A DNA stretch of 11,779 bases from DAOVDI01 sp965373045 (GTDB lineage Bacteria; Acidobacteriota; Aminicenantia; Aminicenantales; Aminicenantaceae): contig CBDVEQ010000075.1 in assembly GCA_965373045.1 (NCBI GenBank), forward strand, positions 1 through 11,779. Direction: 5' to 3'. This document shows positions 1-6,153 of the stretch, piece after piece; the stretch's first letter is position 1; each line of letters starts with the position of its first letter. Made by a program: the position numbers and the translations under genes. Below the pieces are notes generated by a model that was given only the letters and a program-made list of their open reading frames with translations, was not told the DNA's origin and did not search any database.

Positions 1-47
1 TGATCGGCGACAATTACTTTTGCGGGTCGACGATGATTAGAATTGCG
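1..47 (+). repeat. IS21-family left terminal inverted repeat with two tandem sub-repeats
   Basis: This pairs with 2421-2467 in inverted orientation (32 of 47 identical). It contains two related 22-bp units, at 4-25 and 28-49, that match at 16 of 22 positions. Multiple short repeats at the ends are a known IS21-family trait and are thought to bind the transposase. A GACAAT hexamer at 9-14 could serve as a -10 box in a circular or tandem junction. Confidence 0.82.
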
Positions 48-93
48 GTTTTTTCAGGAGTTGTTTTAAACTGTCCGGGTCAAGGAGGCCTGG

Positions 94-1587
94 ATGGTAA
101 CAGATCAACAAGTGAGGAAATTAATGGAATTGAGAAACAAAGAGAAGACATTATCGACTGCCGCTTCTAAGGCCGGGATGGCAGAGAACACAGCCCGCAA
201 ATACCACCGGTTAGGCACTTTGCCGAGCCAGTTGAAAGAGCCACACACTTGGCGGACCCGGAAGGATCCTTTTGATGAGGTATGGAGTAAGGCCAAAGAG
301 TTTTTTGGATTAAACTACGGACTGGAAGCCAAGAGTTTATTTGAACATTTTCAAAGGGAATATCCGGGGCGATTTTCCGATGGACAGCTTCGGACATTTC
401 AGAGGAAAGTAAAGACATGGCGTGCATTAGAGGGCCCGGCCCAAGAGGTTTATTTTCCTCAGCTGCATTATCCAGGCGATTTATGCGAGTCGGATTTCAC
501 CTCTATGAACTCGCTTGGGGTTACGATCCAGGGGCAGCCGTTTGAGCATTTGATCTACCATCTCGTTCTCACTTATTCCAACTGGGAGACAGGCAGTGTA
601 TGTTTTTCGGAAAGCTTTGAGAGTCTTAGCGAGGGGTTTCAAAATGCTCTTTGGGAACTGGGAGCTGTTCCCAAAAGGCACAGGACGGACCGTTTATCGG
701 CTGCGGTTCACCAGGACTGCAATCCTGAGGAGTTTACTCAAAGCTATCAGGCTTTATTACGGTTCTATCGAATAAAGGGAGAAAAAATCAGAAGTGGTGA
801 GGCCCATGAGAACGGAGATATTGAACAGCGGCATCACAGGTTTAAAAGAGCTTTAGATCAGGCATTGATGCTTCGGGGAAGCCGGGATTTTGAAAGCCGG
901 AAAGCCTATGAGTCCTTTTTGCGAAATCTGTTCGTTCAGCTCAACTCGGGACGGAAGGAACGGTTTGAAGAGGAAATAAAACTCCTGCGGCGTCTGCCTG
1001 AGAGGCGCCTGGATGATTTTCGGTGGCTTAAAGCCAGAGTTGGACCCTCCAGTACCATCCATGTGGCCAAAAAAACCTATTCTCTTCACAGCCGGCTTAG
1101 GGGAGAAACTGTTAAAGTGAAGCTCTATGCGGAATACTTTGAGGTCTTTTATGGACAGAAAAAGATCGATCGCATACCACGGTTGCGTGGTAAAGGCCGC
1201 CACTTCATCCAATACAGACACATAATTGACTCTCTAGTGAGAAAGCCAGGCGCGTTTGAGAATTATCGTTACAAAGAAGATCTTTTTCCCTCAATCCGTT
1301 TCCGGATGGCCTATGACTATTTATGTAAGAAAAGTCCGGCACGAGCCAATAAGAAATACCTTAAAATCCTTCATCTGGCAGCCGAGGAGAGTGAATTAGG
1401 AGTGGATGAGGCGTTACGCACACTCTTTACAACGGAACAGCCCATAACCCTTGAGGCTGTTAAAAAACTTATGGAGTCGGAAAGCGAGATAAGTCCTGCC
1501 CAGCAAGTTAATGTCGATGATGTCGATCTTGGCCAATATGATCAGCTATTAAAAAACAGCGAGGTAGCCCATGGGCAGCAGGCATAA
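94..1587 (+). CDS. istA: IS21-family transposase IstA
   Basis: This is the DDE transposase that cuts and joins the element's ends, working with the IstB ATPase. The 497-residue length is normal for IstA. An N-terminal helix-turn-helix (about residues 17-40, around TAASKAGMAENTARKY) should bind the terminal repeats. The catalytic core holds the first Asp in CESDF (D134), the second in HRTD (D199) and the Glu in NGDIEQRHHRFK (E244, the equivalent of the family's KGxVE motif). A C-terminal beta-rich region follows. The ATG at 94 is preceded by a strong AAGGAGG at 82-88. The 3' end overlaps istB by 17 bp, as expected for translational coupling. The frame is intact. The family call is firm; the exact Glu assignment is by motif reading. 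Confidence 0.93.
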   Translation: MVTDQQVRKLMELRNKEKTLSTAASKAGMAENTARKYHRLGTLPSQLKEPHTWRTRKDPFDEVWSKAKEFFGLNYGLEAKSLFEHFQREYPGRFSDGQLRTFQRKVKTWRALEGPAQEVYFPQLHYPGDLCESDFTSMNSLGVTIQGQPFEHLIYHLVLTYSNWETGSVCFSESFESLSEGFQNALWELGAVPKRHRTDRLSAAVHQDCNPEEFTQSYQALLRFYRIKGEKIRSGEAHENGDIEQRHHRFKRALDQALMLRGSRDFESRKAYESFLRNLFVQLNSGRKERFEEEIKLLRRLPERRLDDFRWLKARVGPSSTIHVAKKTYSLHSRLRGETVKVKLYAEYFEVFYGQKKIDRIPRLRGKGRHFIQYRHIIDSLVRKPGAFENYRYKEDLFPSIRFRMAYDYLCKKSPARANKKYLKILHLAAEESELGVDEALRTLFTTEQPITLEAVKKLMESESEISPAQQVNVDDVDLGQYDQLLKNSEVAHGQQA

Positions 1588-2344
1588 ATTAGAGACCTGT
1601 CTTAAGAGTCTTCGTCTCTCTGGGGTGAGAGCCTATTATGAGGAGCTTACCCGGGTGGCTGAACAGGAAACAATGCGGTATGACAAGTATCTACTCGAGC
1701 TTCTTCTAAGAGAATGCGAAGTCAGATACAACAACCGGATTGCAAGGCTGCTTAGAGAGTCGAAACTGCCGCCTGAGAAAAATCTTTCGAACTTCGATCT
1801 CAAACGCCTCCCGCCTAAACTGCAGCATCAGGTAAAAGCGCTTCTTGACGGGACATTCGTAGAGCGGCGAGAAAACATTCTGGCTTTCGGCAATCCTGGA
1901 AGTGGTAAAACACATCTTCTCTGTGCCCTTGGCCTCGAACTTGTGCAGAAGAACCAAAGAGTCCTCTATACGACATGCTCCCTTCTTGTTCAGGAATTAT
2001 TGATAGCCAAAAAGGACCTGGTGCTTGAAAAAATGCTGAAAAAACTTTCCCGCTTTGATGTCATCATCATAGATGATTTTGGCTATGTCCAGCAGGAACG
2101 CGAAGAAATGGAAGTTCTTTTTACTTTAATGAATTACCGATACGAACGAGGAAGTATAATGATCACCTCAAATCTGCCTTTTTCAAAATGGGAAACAATC
2201 TTTAAAGATCCGATGACCACAGCCGCAGCCATCGATCGGGTGGTTCACCACAGCATCATCCTGGAGATGAATATTCCAAGTTATCGTATGGAGGAGGCTA
2301 ATAAAAGCGGAAATAGACAAGGGGCTAAACTTGGGTCGGCTTGA
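1571..2344 (+). CDS. istB: IS21-family helper ATPase IstB
   Basis: IstB is the AAA+ (DnaC-like) ATPase that binds target DNA and activates IstA. The 257 residues are typical. The N-terminal helical part (1-95) precedes a Walker A GNPGSGKT (107-114), a Walker B VIIIDD (164-169), a sensor-1 TSN (199-201) and a likely arginine finger in IDR (about R223). The ATG at 1571 lies inside the end of istA and has GAGGT at 1561-1565 as its ribosome site. The ORF is intact and ends 123 bp before the right end of the element. The short tail after residue 240 shows no recognisable domain. Confidence 0.93.
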   Translation: MGSRHKLETCLKSLRLSGVRAYYEELTRVAEQETMRYDKYLLELLLRECEVRYNNRIARLLRESKLPPEKNLSNFDLKRLPPKLQHQVKALLDGTFVERRENILAFGNPGSGKTHLLCALGLELVQKNQRVLYTTCSLLVQELLIAKKDLVLEKMLKKLSRFDVIIIDDFGYVQQEREEMEVLFTLMNYRYERGSIMITSNLPFSKWETIFKDPMTTAAAIDRVVHHSIILEMNIPSYRMEEANKSGNRQGAKLGSA

Positions 2345-2420
2345 GAAAATGGATTGTAGAGCATCTGAGAGCCTCGCTTTTGGAGGCTTGATGGATAAAA
2401 CATATGAAAGGATAAAAAAA

Positions 2421-2467
2421 CGCAATTTTTATTGTCGTCGAGGCAATAAAATAGTTGACGTCAGTCA
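2421..2467 (-). repeat. IS21-family right terminal inverted repeat
   Basis: This is the inverted partner of 1-47. It ends in CA at 2466-2467. A TTGACG hexamer at 2455-2460 points outward and resembles a -35 box. In IS21 itself, the right-end -35 and the left-end -10 combine into a promoter when two copies or a circle abut. Confidence 0.82.
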
Positions 2468-2683
2468 TACTCTATGATAACCAAGCAGTATCACTATGTG
2501 GAGTGGTATCACTGGGACCATGCCACAAAGACCGCCGGAGAAGTAGCGGCTGTCGAACTCTACGACAACCAGTCGGATCCAGGCGAAAACATCAATGTAG
2601 CCGGGATTCCTGAAAATTCGGAAGTTGTCCGACAGCTGGCCCAGCAGTTGAAGGCGGGCTGGAGAGCCGCCCGTTTGCGTTAG
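2468..2683 (+). pseudogene. 3' remnant of a type I sulfatase interrupted by the IS
   Basis: The frame reads YSMITKQYHYVEWYHWD and then a VELYDNQSDPGENINVA stretch, ending QLKAGWRAARLR and a TAG at 2681. This is the C-terminal end of the iduronate-2-sulfatase/arylsulfatase-A-like family, which typically has GYSxRTxRYRYxxW followed by ELYDhxxDPxExxN. The first codon, at 2468, follows the IS terminus directly, so the insertion cut the gene a little over 70 codons before its stop. The catalytic N-terminal part with the formylglycine site is not in the window and may lie to the left of the IS. The piece has no start of its own in the correct context; the ATG at 2474 is internal. The remaining fragment cannot be catalytic. 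Confidence 0.85.
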
Positions 2684-2790
2684 AAAATGATGGTGAAAAC
2701 CGTCCCTTTGGTCCTGTGGATTATGAGCCTTTGGCCAATGAAAAAAAAGCCCAAAGCCCAAAGCAGCTTAGCCCAAGGTCATTTAATTTA

Positions 2791-2817
2791 CGTCATTCCC
2801 GTGGAAACGGGAATCCA
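2791..2817 (+). repeat. Short dispersed palindrome (VIPxxTGIQ-type)
   Basis: A perfect 8-bp stem, ATTCCCGT (2795-2802) with ACGGGAAT (2807-2814), is set in a CGTCATTCC...GGAATCCAG context. Translated, it gives VIPVETGIQ. Units of this form are abundant, short, non-coding repeats in many Desulfobacterota, Nitrospirota and related genomes. Only one copy is in this window, so the repeat status rests on prior knowledge of the motif. Confidence 0.6.
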
Positions 2818-2964
2818 GTTCTTTGAGCTCATTGAAGTAAGAGCCTGGGTTATTCACAGGTCGATGTTGCCGTAGCTGCGAGGAGTGGTTCGTGAAGCTG
2901 TATTTATATACTGCGAACGGAACACGACGAAGCCACTGCGAAGAGATCGGCTCGCCCGAAGGGT

Positions 2965-3034
2965 GAAAAGTGTCGATACATAAAAGAGAATCTTCATATG
3001 GTTGTGTTGCTGTTTCAACGTATCGACAATTTTC
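2965..3034. repeat. 15-bp inverted repeat with a 40-nt spacer upstream of the aldehyde dehydrogenase
   Basis: GAAAAGTGTCGATAC at 2965-2979 matches GTATCGACAATTTTC at 3020-3034 in inverted orientation at 14 of 15 positions, including a perfect 9-bp core. The right arm ends 15 bp before the TTGACA of the predicted promoter. It could be a two-site operator, a transcribed hairpin or the ends of a small decayed element. Nothing in the sequence decides between these. Confidence 0.55.
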
Positions 3035-3139
3035 ATGAATAATTCAGGATTGACAGGTTATGTTTATTCTATATATTATTGGCAATAGAGGAGATAAAAG
3101 GGCCTAAATTTATCAAAATGAATCGAAATTAAAGCAATC
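3034..3139 (+). repeat. Promoter/leader copy A (duplicate of 4836-4939)
   Basis: This 106-bp block aligns with 4836-4939 using one 3-bp and one 1-bp gap, with about 71 of 104 aligned positions identical. The best parts are the promoter core (3049-3080 against 4848-4879, 27 of 32) and a downstream 25-mer (3115-3139, 18 of 25). The two copies lie at similar places upstream of two different transcription units. Confidence 0.65.
3050..3079 (+). promoter_or_regulatory. Predicted sigma-70 promoter for the aldehyde dehydrogenase gene
   Basis: A perfect TTGACA at 3050-3055 lies 18 bp from TATTAT at 3074-3079. A TATATT at 3072-3077 gives a 16-bp alternative. The same arrangement recurs at 4849-4878. 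The implied leader before the ATG at 3194 is about 105-110 nt. Confidence 0.6.
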
Positions 3140-3193
3140 AACAAAAGAAAATTCTTATGTTAAAAGTTAGTTCAACAATCCGAAATTAAGCTT

Positions 3194-4675
3194 ATGATCA
3201 ATACTAAAACCAGAGGCTTGGATGTAAATGAAGTATTGGAAAAGGCTAAGCAGGCAGCCTTAAAATTTAGACAATTCAATCAGCAGCAGACCGACCGAAT
3301 CGTCAAAGCAGCTTTCGAGGCAGGATTTAATAATCGTGTACGCCTGGCAAAGCTGGCACATGACGAGACGCGGTTGGGAAAATGGCAGGATAAGGTCATT
3401 AAGAATGTTATTGCAACCTGGTTTGTTTATTATGACATAAAAAATCTTAAATCAGTAGGATTTATTTCCGAAAATAAAGAAGCGGATATTATAGAAATTG
3501 CCCAGCCAATCGGTACTATTTTCGCCATTACACCCATAACCAATCCTACCTCGACAGTCCTTTATAAAATCCTGATCGCTTTAAAAACCAGGAATCCGAT
3601 TATCATTCGTCCTCACGGAGCTGCAAAAAAGTGTACTATTGAAGCGGCGCGAATATGTTATGAAGCTGCTCTGCGAGAGGGTGCACCCGAGCACTGCATT
3701 CAATGGATAAAACGTTCCACCAATGAAGAGACTCTTGAATTCATGTCTCATAAAAAAACAGCCTTGATACTAGCCACAGGATCGGTTGAGCTGGTAAGAG
3801 CCGCATATAGTTCAGGGAATCCGGCTATTGGTGTAGGACCGGGAAATGTCCCCGTTTATATTGGCAAGACTGCAGATGTCCCTTTTGCAGTGGAACAGAT
3901 TTTAATTTCTAAGACCTTCGACAACGGAACCGTTTGTGCCAGCGAGCAGGCTCTGGTAGTCAGGCAGTGCCATGTGGAACAGGTTATCAGCGAGTTTACA
4001 AAGAGGAAGGTTCATTTTCTCTCCAAAAATGAAATAAGGCGACTGGAACCCATAGCCTTCAATAGTACTAACAAAGTCATGAATGTGGAGGTGATCGGGC
4101 AGCCGGCACCCGTGATTGCTAAAATGGCAAATATAAATGTTCCACCTGACACGACGCTGCTGATTGCCAGACTGGATGAGGTGGGAATACGATCACCGTT
4201 GTCACTGGAAATACTCGCTCCAATCCTGGCATTTTATGCTGCCGAAGATTTTGAGCACGGAATCGAATTATGTCGAAGAATAAATATTCATGGCGGACTT
4301 GGACATACTGCAAGCATTTTTTCCAACAATCAGGATAAGATCGAATACTTCGCTTCTGTCATGAATGCCGGTCGTATACTCGTGAATACACCCGCATCTC
4401 AAGGAGCTTTAGGCGGGACTTATAATATACTTCAGCCTTCACTAACCTTGGGCTGCGGAACAGGCGGCAAAAACATCACAACCGATAATATCAGCGCCAG
4501 GCATTTGCTGAATATCCAACGTATCGCCAGGCGCAGAGTGAGTGATTGTTTTAACTGCACTCACATCCATTATTTTGATGAGTCGATAGATGCCCAGACT
4601 ACGGATAAAGAATGTATTAAATGTCTTCAAACCAATAAGTCTTATAACAATAGCAAAGCTGCTTGTATTAAATGA
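3194..4675 (+). CDS. AdhE-type acylating aldehyde dehydrogenase, stand-alone
   Basis: This is probably a CoA-acylating aldehyde dehydrogenase (aldehyde + CoA + NAD+ to acyl-CoA + NADH), cytoplasmic. The 493 residues run parallel to the N-terminal half of bifunctional AdhE: EIAQPIGTIFAITPITNPTST (about 101-121), a GVGPGNVPVYI nucleotide-site loop (213-223), the catalytic Cys248 in SKTFDNGTVCASEQ, GLGHTAS (368-374) and NTPASQGALGG (398-408). The iron-alcohol-dehydrogenase half is absent. Instead the protein ends in a tail of about 40 residues with two CxxC pairs (C452/C455 and C474/C477) and a final Cys491. The start has only a weak ribosome site (TTAAG), but the N-terminus aligns well with AdhE. 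Acetaldehyde is the default substrate; a longer aldehyde is possible. No shell-targeting peptide or microcompartment gene is nearby. Confidence 0.85.
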   Translation: MINTKTRGLDVNEVLEKAKQAALKFRQFNQQQTDRIVKAAFEAGFNNRVRLAKLAHDETRLGKWQDKVIKNVIATWFVYYDIKNLKSVGFISENKEADIIEIAQPIGTIFAITPITNPTSTVLYKILIALKTRNPIIIRPHGAAKKCTIEAARICYEAALREGAPEHCIQWIKRSTNEETLEFMSHKKTALILATGSVELVRAAYSSGNPAIGVGPGNVPVYIGKTADVPFAVEQILISKTFDNGTVCASEQALVVRQCHVEQVISEFTKRKVHFLSKNEIRRLEPIAFNSTNKVMNVEVIGQPAPVIAKMANINVPPDTTLLIARLDEVGIRSPLSLEILAPILAFYAAEDFEHGIELCRRINIHGGLGHTASIFSNNQDKIEYFASVMNAGRILVNTPASQGALGGTYNILQPSLTLGCGTGGKNITTDNISARHLLNIQRIARRRVSDCFNCTHIHYFDESIDAQTTDKECIKCLQTNKSYNNSKAACIK

Positions 4676-4835
4676 GAAGGCTTAACTACTTTCTACCACA
4701 GGCCCAGCCTCAACTGGCTATGGCTGCTGAGGAAAGGGCGGAATATCTATAAAAGTCGAAACACTGTGACGTAGAGGGCAAAGTCTATTCTGTATCTACC
4801 TTATTCCGGTATTTCCGCTGATTTTTTCTAATAAT

Positions 4836-4939
4836 CGTGAATTTTTCATTGACAGGGTATGTTTCTTCTTACTATTATTATCTGCAGAGCAAGTCAGAAG
4901 GTGGGAATTGAATAAAAATGAGCTGAACTCAATGCAGTC
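4836..4939 (+). repeat. Promoter/leader copy B (duplicate of 3034-3139)
   Basis: This is the second copy of the block described at 3034-3139. Differences are mostly single substitutions, many of them transitions in the downstream 25-mer (4915-4939). Weaker similarity may continue for another 20-30 bp beyond the 3' end. Confidence 0.65.
4849..4878 (+). promoter_or_regulatory. Predicted sigma-70 promoter for the ceramidase block
   Basis: A perfect TTGACA (4849-4854) is followed by an 18-bp spacer and TATTAT (4873-4878), the same design as at 3050-3079. It would give an untranslated leader of about 190 nt before the ATG at 5075. Confidence 0.6.
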
Positions 4940-5074
4940 CCAAAAACCAATTTTGAATGTTTGAAAATTGTGAAGAATTTAGAGCAAGTCCAAAAAGGAA
5001 TTTCTTATATTTATTTTTTATGGGGTAAGCTTTGAAATAACTTTGTTTTATTAATTTAATATTTGGAGGGGGTT

Positions 5075-6115
5075 ATGCAAATTGATTTTCATTATTGTAT
5101 GGTTAGATTATTAAGCGAAAAAGCAGGATTTACTCCTGATGAGGCTCAGATTATCGCTTATGCATCTCAGTTTGTGGATGATGCCAATGCAGACAAGCCG
5201 TTCAAGATAAAGGATGTTCCGGATTTTGGATTCAAAGGGTATGATAATAAATACTTTGTTCCGGTTTGCACGGCTCATAAAGATATTGAGAATGTTAAGG
5301 GATTAGATACTATTGTACAGAAAGAAGTCTATATCTCTTTTCATTTCATCCCAAAAGAAAAATTCAAGGGAGCAGATGACTTAAATTATGGATACAAAAC
5401 ATCTCCTGATAACAGTTTTGCCCGTGAGATTTTAAACATTGCATTAAATGAACTGAGGGGAAATAAGAAAAATCGTCAACAAAAATTGATTAAATTAGGG
5501 ATTGCACTTCATTCTTACGCGGACACATGGTCCCATCAAGGATTCTCCGGGAAAAAAAGCAGGAAGGATAATGATATTGAAAGAGTCAGGCTTTATAAGG
5601 GAAGTGATGTTGAAGAAGTGTCGGATTCTCTTTTAGGGATTTTTGGGGAGTTAGCGCCCATTGGACACATTCAAGCATCTGTTTATCCTGATAGATCAGA
5701 TCTTACCTGGACATATGAACAAGATTATGACGGTTTTGATGTTCACAGAGAAAACACATTAATTTATCTTGAGGCAGCCCGCACTATTTATGAGACTTTG
5801 TGTAAATTTAACGATGTAAGCCTTTCCTGGAAACAAATAGTCGATAAGATCAAAGAATGCTTGAGTGTTCCCACGGATTCGAAGAAAGCGAAGTTTAAAA
5901 AATATGTAGAGGTATTTCCTGAGGTTGAATTTGATTATCATCATGATGAGTGGAGAAGGGCTGCGATAAAAAATGGATTTTTTAATTTTGGCGATTACGA
6001 TGCAAAAGACTATGACAAGATTGTGGGTAAGTTCAATAATGATATGAAGTGGTATTATTTTCACCTGGAGGCTCTTAATCAAAGGAAATTTGTTATGAAT
6101 AATATTCCTTCTTAA
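5075..6115 (+). CDS. DUF6765-like predicted metal-dependent protein
   Basis: The product has 346 residues. The ATG at 5075 is chosen because GGAGGGGG (5065-5072) is its ribosome site; an upstream in-frame TTG at 5063 overlaps that site and is unlikely. The N-terminus MQIDFHYCMVRLLSEKAGF, followed by AYASQFVDDA (28-37), resembles the DUF6765 family of unknown function. The core LHSYADTWSHQGFSG (145-159) has H146, D150 and H154, like the HxxxDxxxH metal site of zinc phospholipase C and S1/P1 nucleases. Further possible ligands are D4, H6, D35, D36, H198 and H224. There is no signal peptide or membrane segment, so it is probably cytoplasmic. It is first in a three-gene block and lies 38 bp before the ceramidase. 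A phospholipase-type activity is inference from the motif; the family assignment is from memory of its N-terminus. Confidence 0.72.
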   Translation: MQIDFHYCMVRLLSEKAGFTPDEAQIIAYASQFVDDANADKPFKIKDVPDFGFKGYDNKYFVPVCTAHKDIENVKGLDTIVQKEVYISFHFIPKEKFKGADDLNYGYKTSPDNSFAREILNIALNELRGNKKNRQQKLIKLGIALHSYADTWSHQGFSGKKSRKDNDIERVRLYKGSDVEEVSDSLLGIFGELAPIGHIQASVYPDRSDLTWTYEQDYDGFDVHRENTLIYLEAARTIYETLCKFNDVSLSWKQIVDKIKECLSVPTDSKKAKFKKYVEVFPEVEFDYHHDEWRRAAIKNGFFNFGDYDAKDYDKIVGKFNNDMKWYYFHLEALNQRKFVMNNIPS

Positions 6116-6153
6116 GTCTGGGCGAAAAAGGTTATTTTCTTAGGAGGGTCAAA

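Larger units (their letters stand above)
1..2467 (+). mobile_element. Complete IS21-family insertion sequence
   Basis: The element carries istA and istB in the usual order. It begins TG at position 1 and ends CA at 2467, as IS21-family elements do. The first 47 bp and the reverse complement of the last 47 bp match at 32 of 47 positions without gaps, which fixes both ends. A sulfatase reading frame resumes at 2468, directly after the terminal CA, so the element sits inside that gene. The left target-site copy lies outside the window, so a target duplication cannot be checked. Both ORFs are intact, so the element may be active. Confidence 0.93.
2684..3193. other. 510-bp stretch without a convincing gene
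   Basis: A 62-codon frame at 2687-2875 exists, but its VIPVETGIQ run only reflects a common non-coding palindrome. The region holds that palindrome (2791-2817), a GC-rich segment at about 2870-2960 with weak inverted similarity (AGTGGTTCGT near 2884 against ACGAAGCCACT near 2927), a good inverted repeat (2965-3034) and a promoter/leader (3034-3139). No tRNA or rRNA is seen, and there is no clear terminator for the sulfatase. Confidence 0.6.
4676..5074. other. 399-bp intergenic stretch with promoter and long leader
   Basis: No ORF of note is present. It begins with a region holding short imperfect stems (CCTCA...TGAGG near 4707-4733) but no T-run, so no firm terminator for the aldehyde dehydrogenase is seen. 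The duplicated promoter/leader lies at 4836-4939. An AT-rich leader follows up to the ribosome site. Confidence 0.6.

Noticed and set aside
2687..2875. 62-codon plus-strand frame
   Set aside because: Its most protein-like part is the translated palindrome; there is no ribosome site or family resemblance.
2854..3036. 60-codon minus-strand frame
   Set aside because: It runs through the inverted repeat and GC-rich non-coding DNA; low-complexity and arginine/serine-rich, with no recognisable domain.
3194..4675. Microcompartment-type aldehyde dehydrogenase (EutE/PduP)
   Set aside because: Closest motif agreement is with the AdhE N-terminal half; there is no N-terminal targeting helix of the PduP type and no shell genes nearby.
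4700..4740. Terminator for the aldehyde dehydrogenase gene
   Set aside because: Only a 5-bp stem with a long loop and no T-run follows.
5063..5074. TTG start four codons upstream for the DUF6765-like gene
   Set aside because: It overlaps the strong ribosome site that serves the ATG at 5075.
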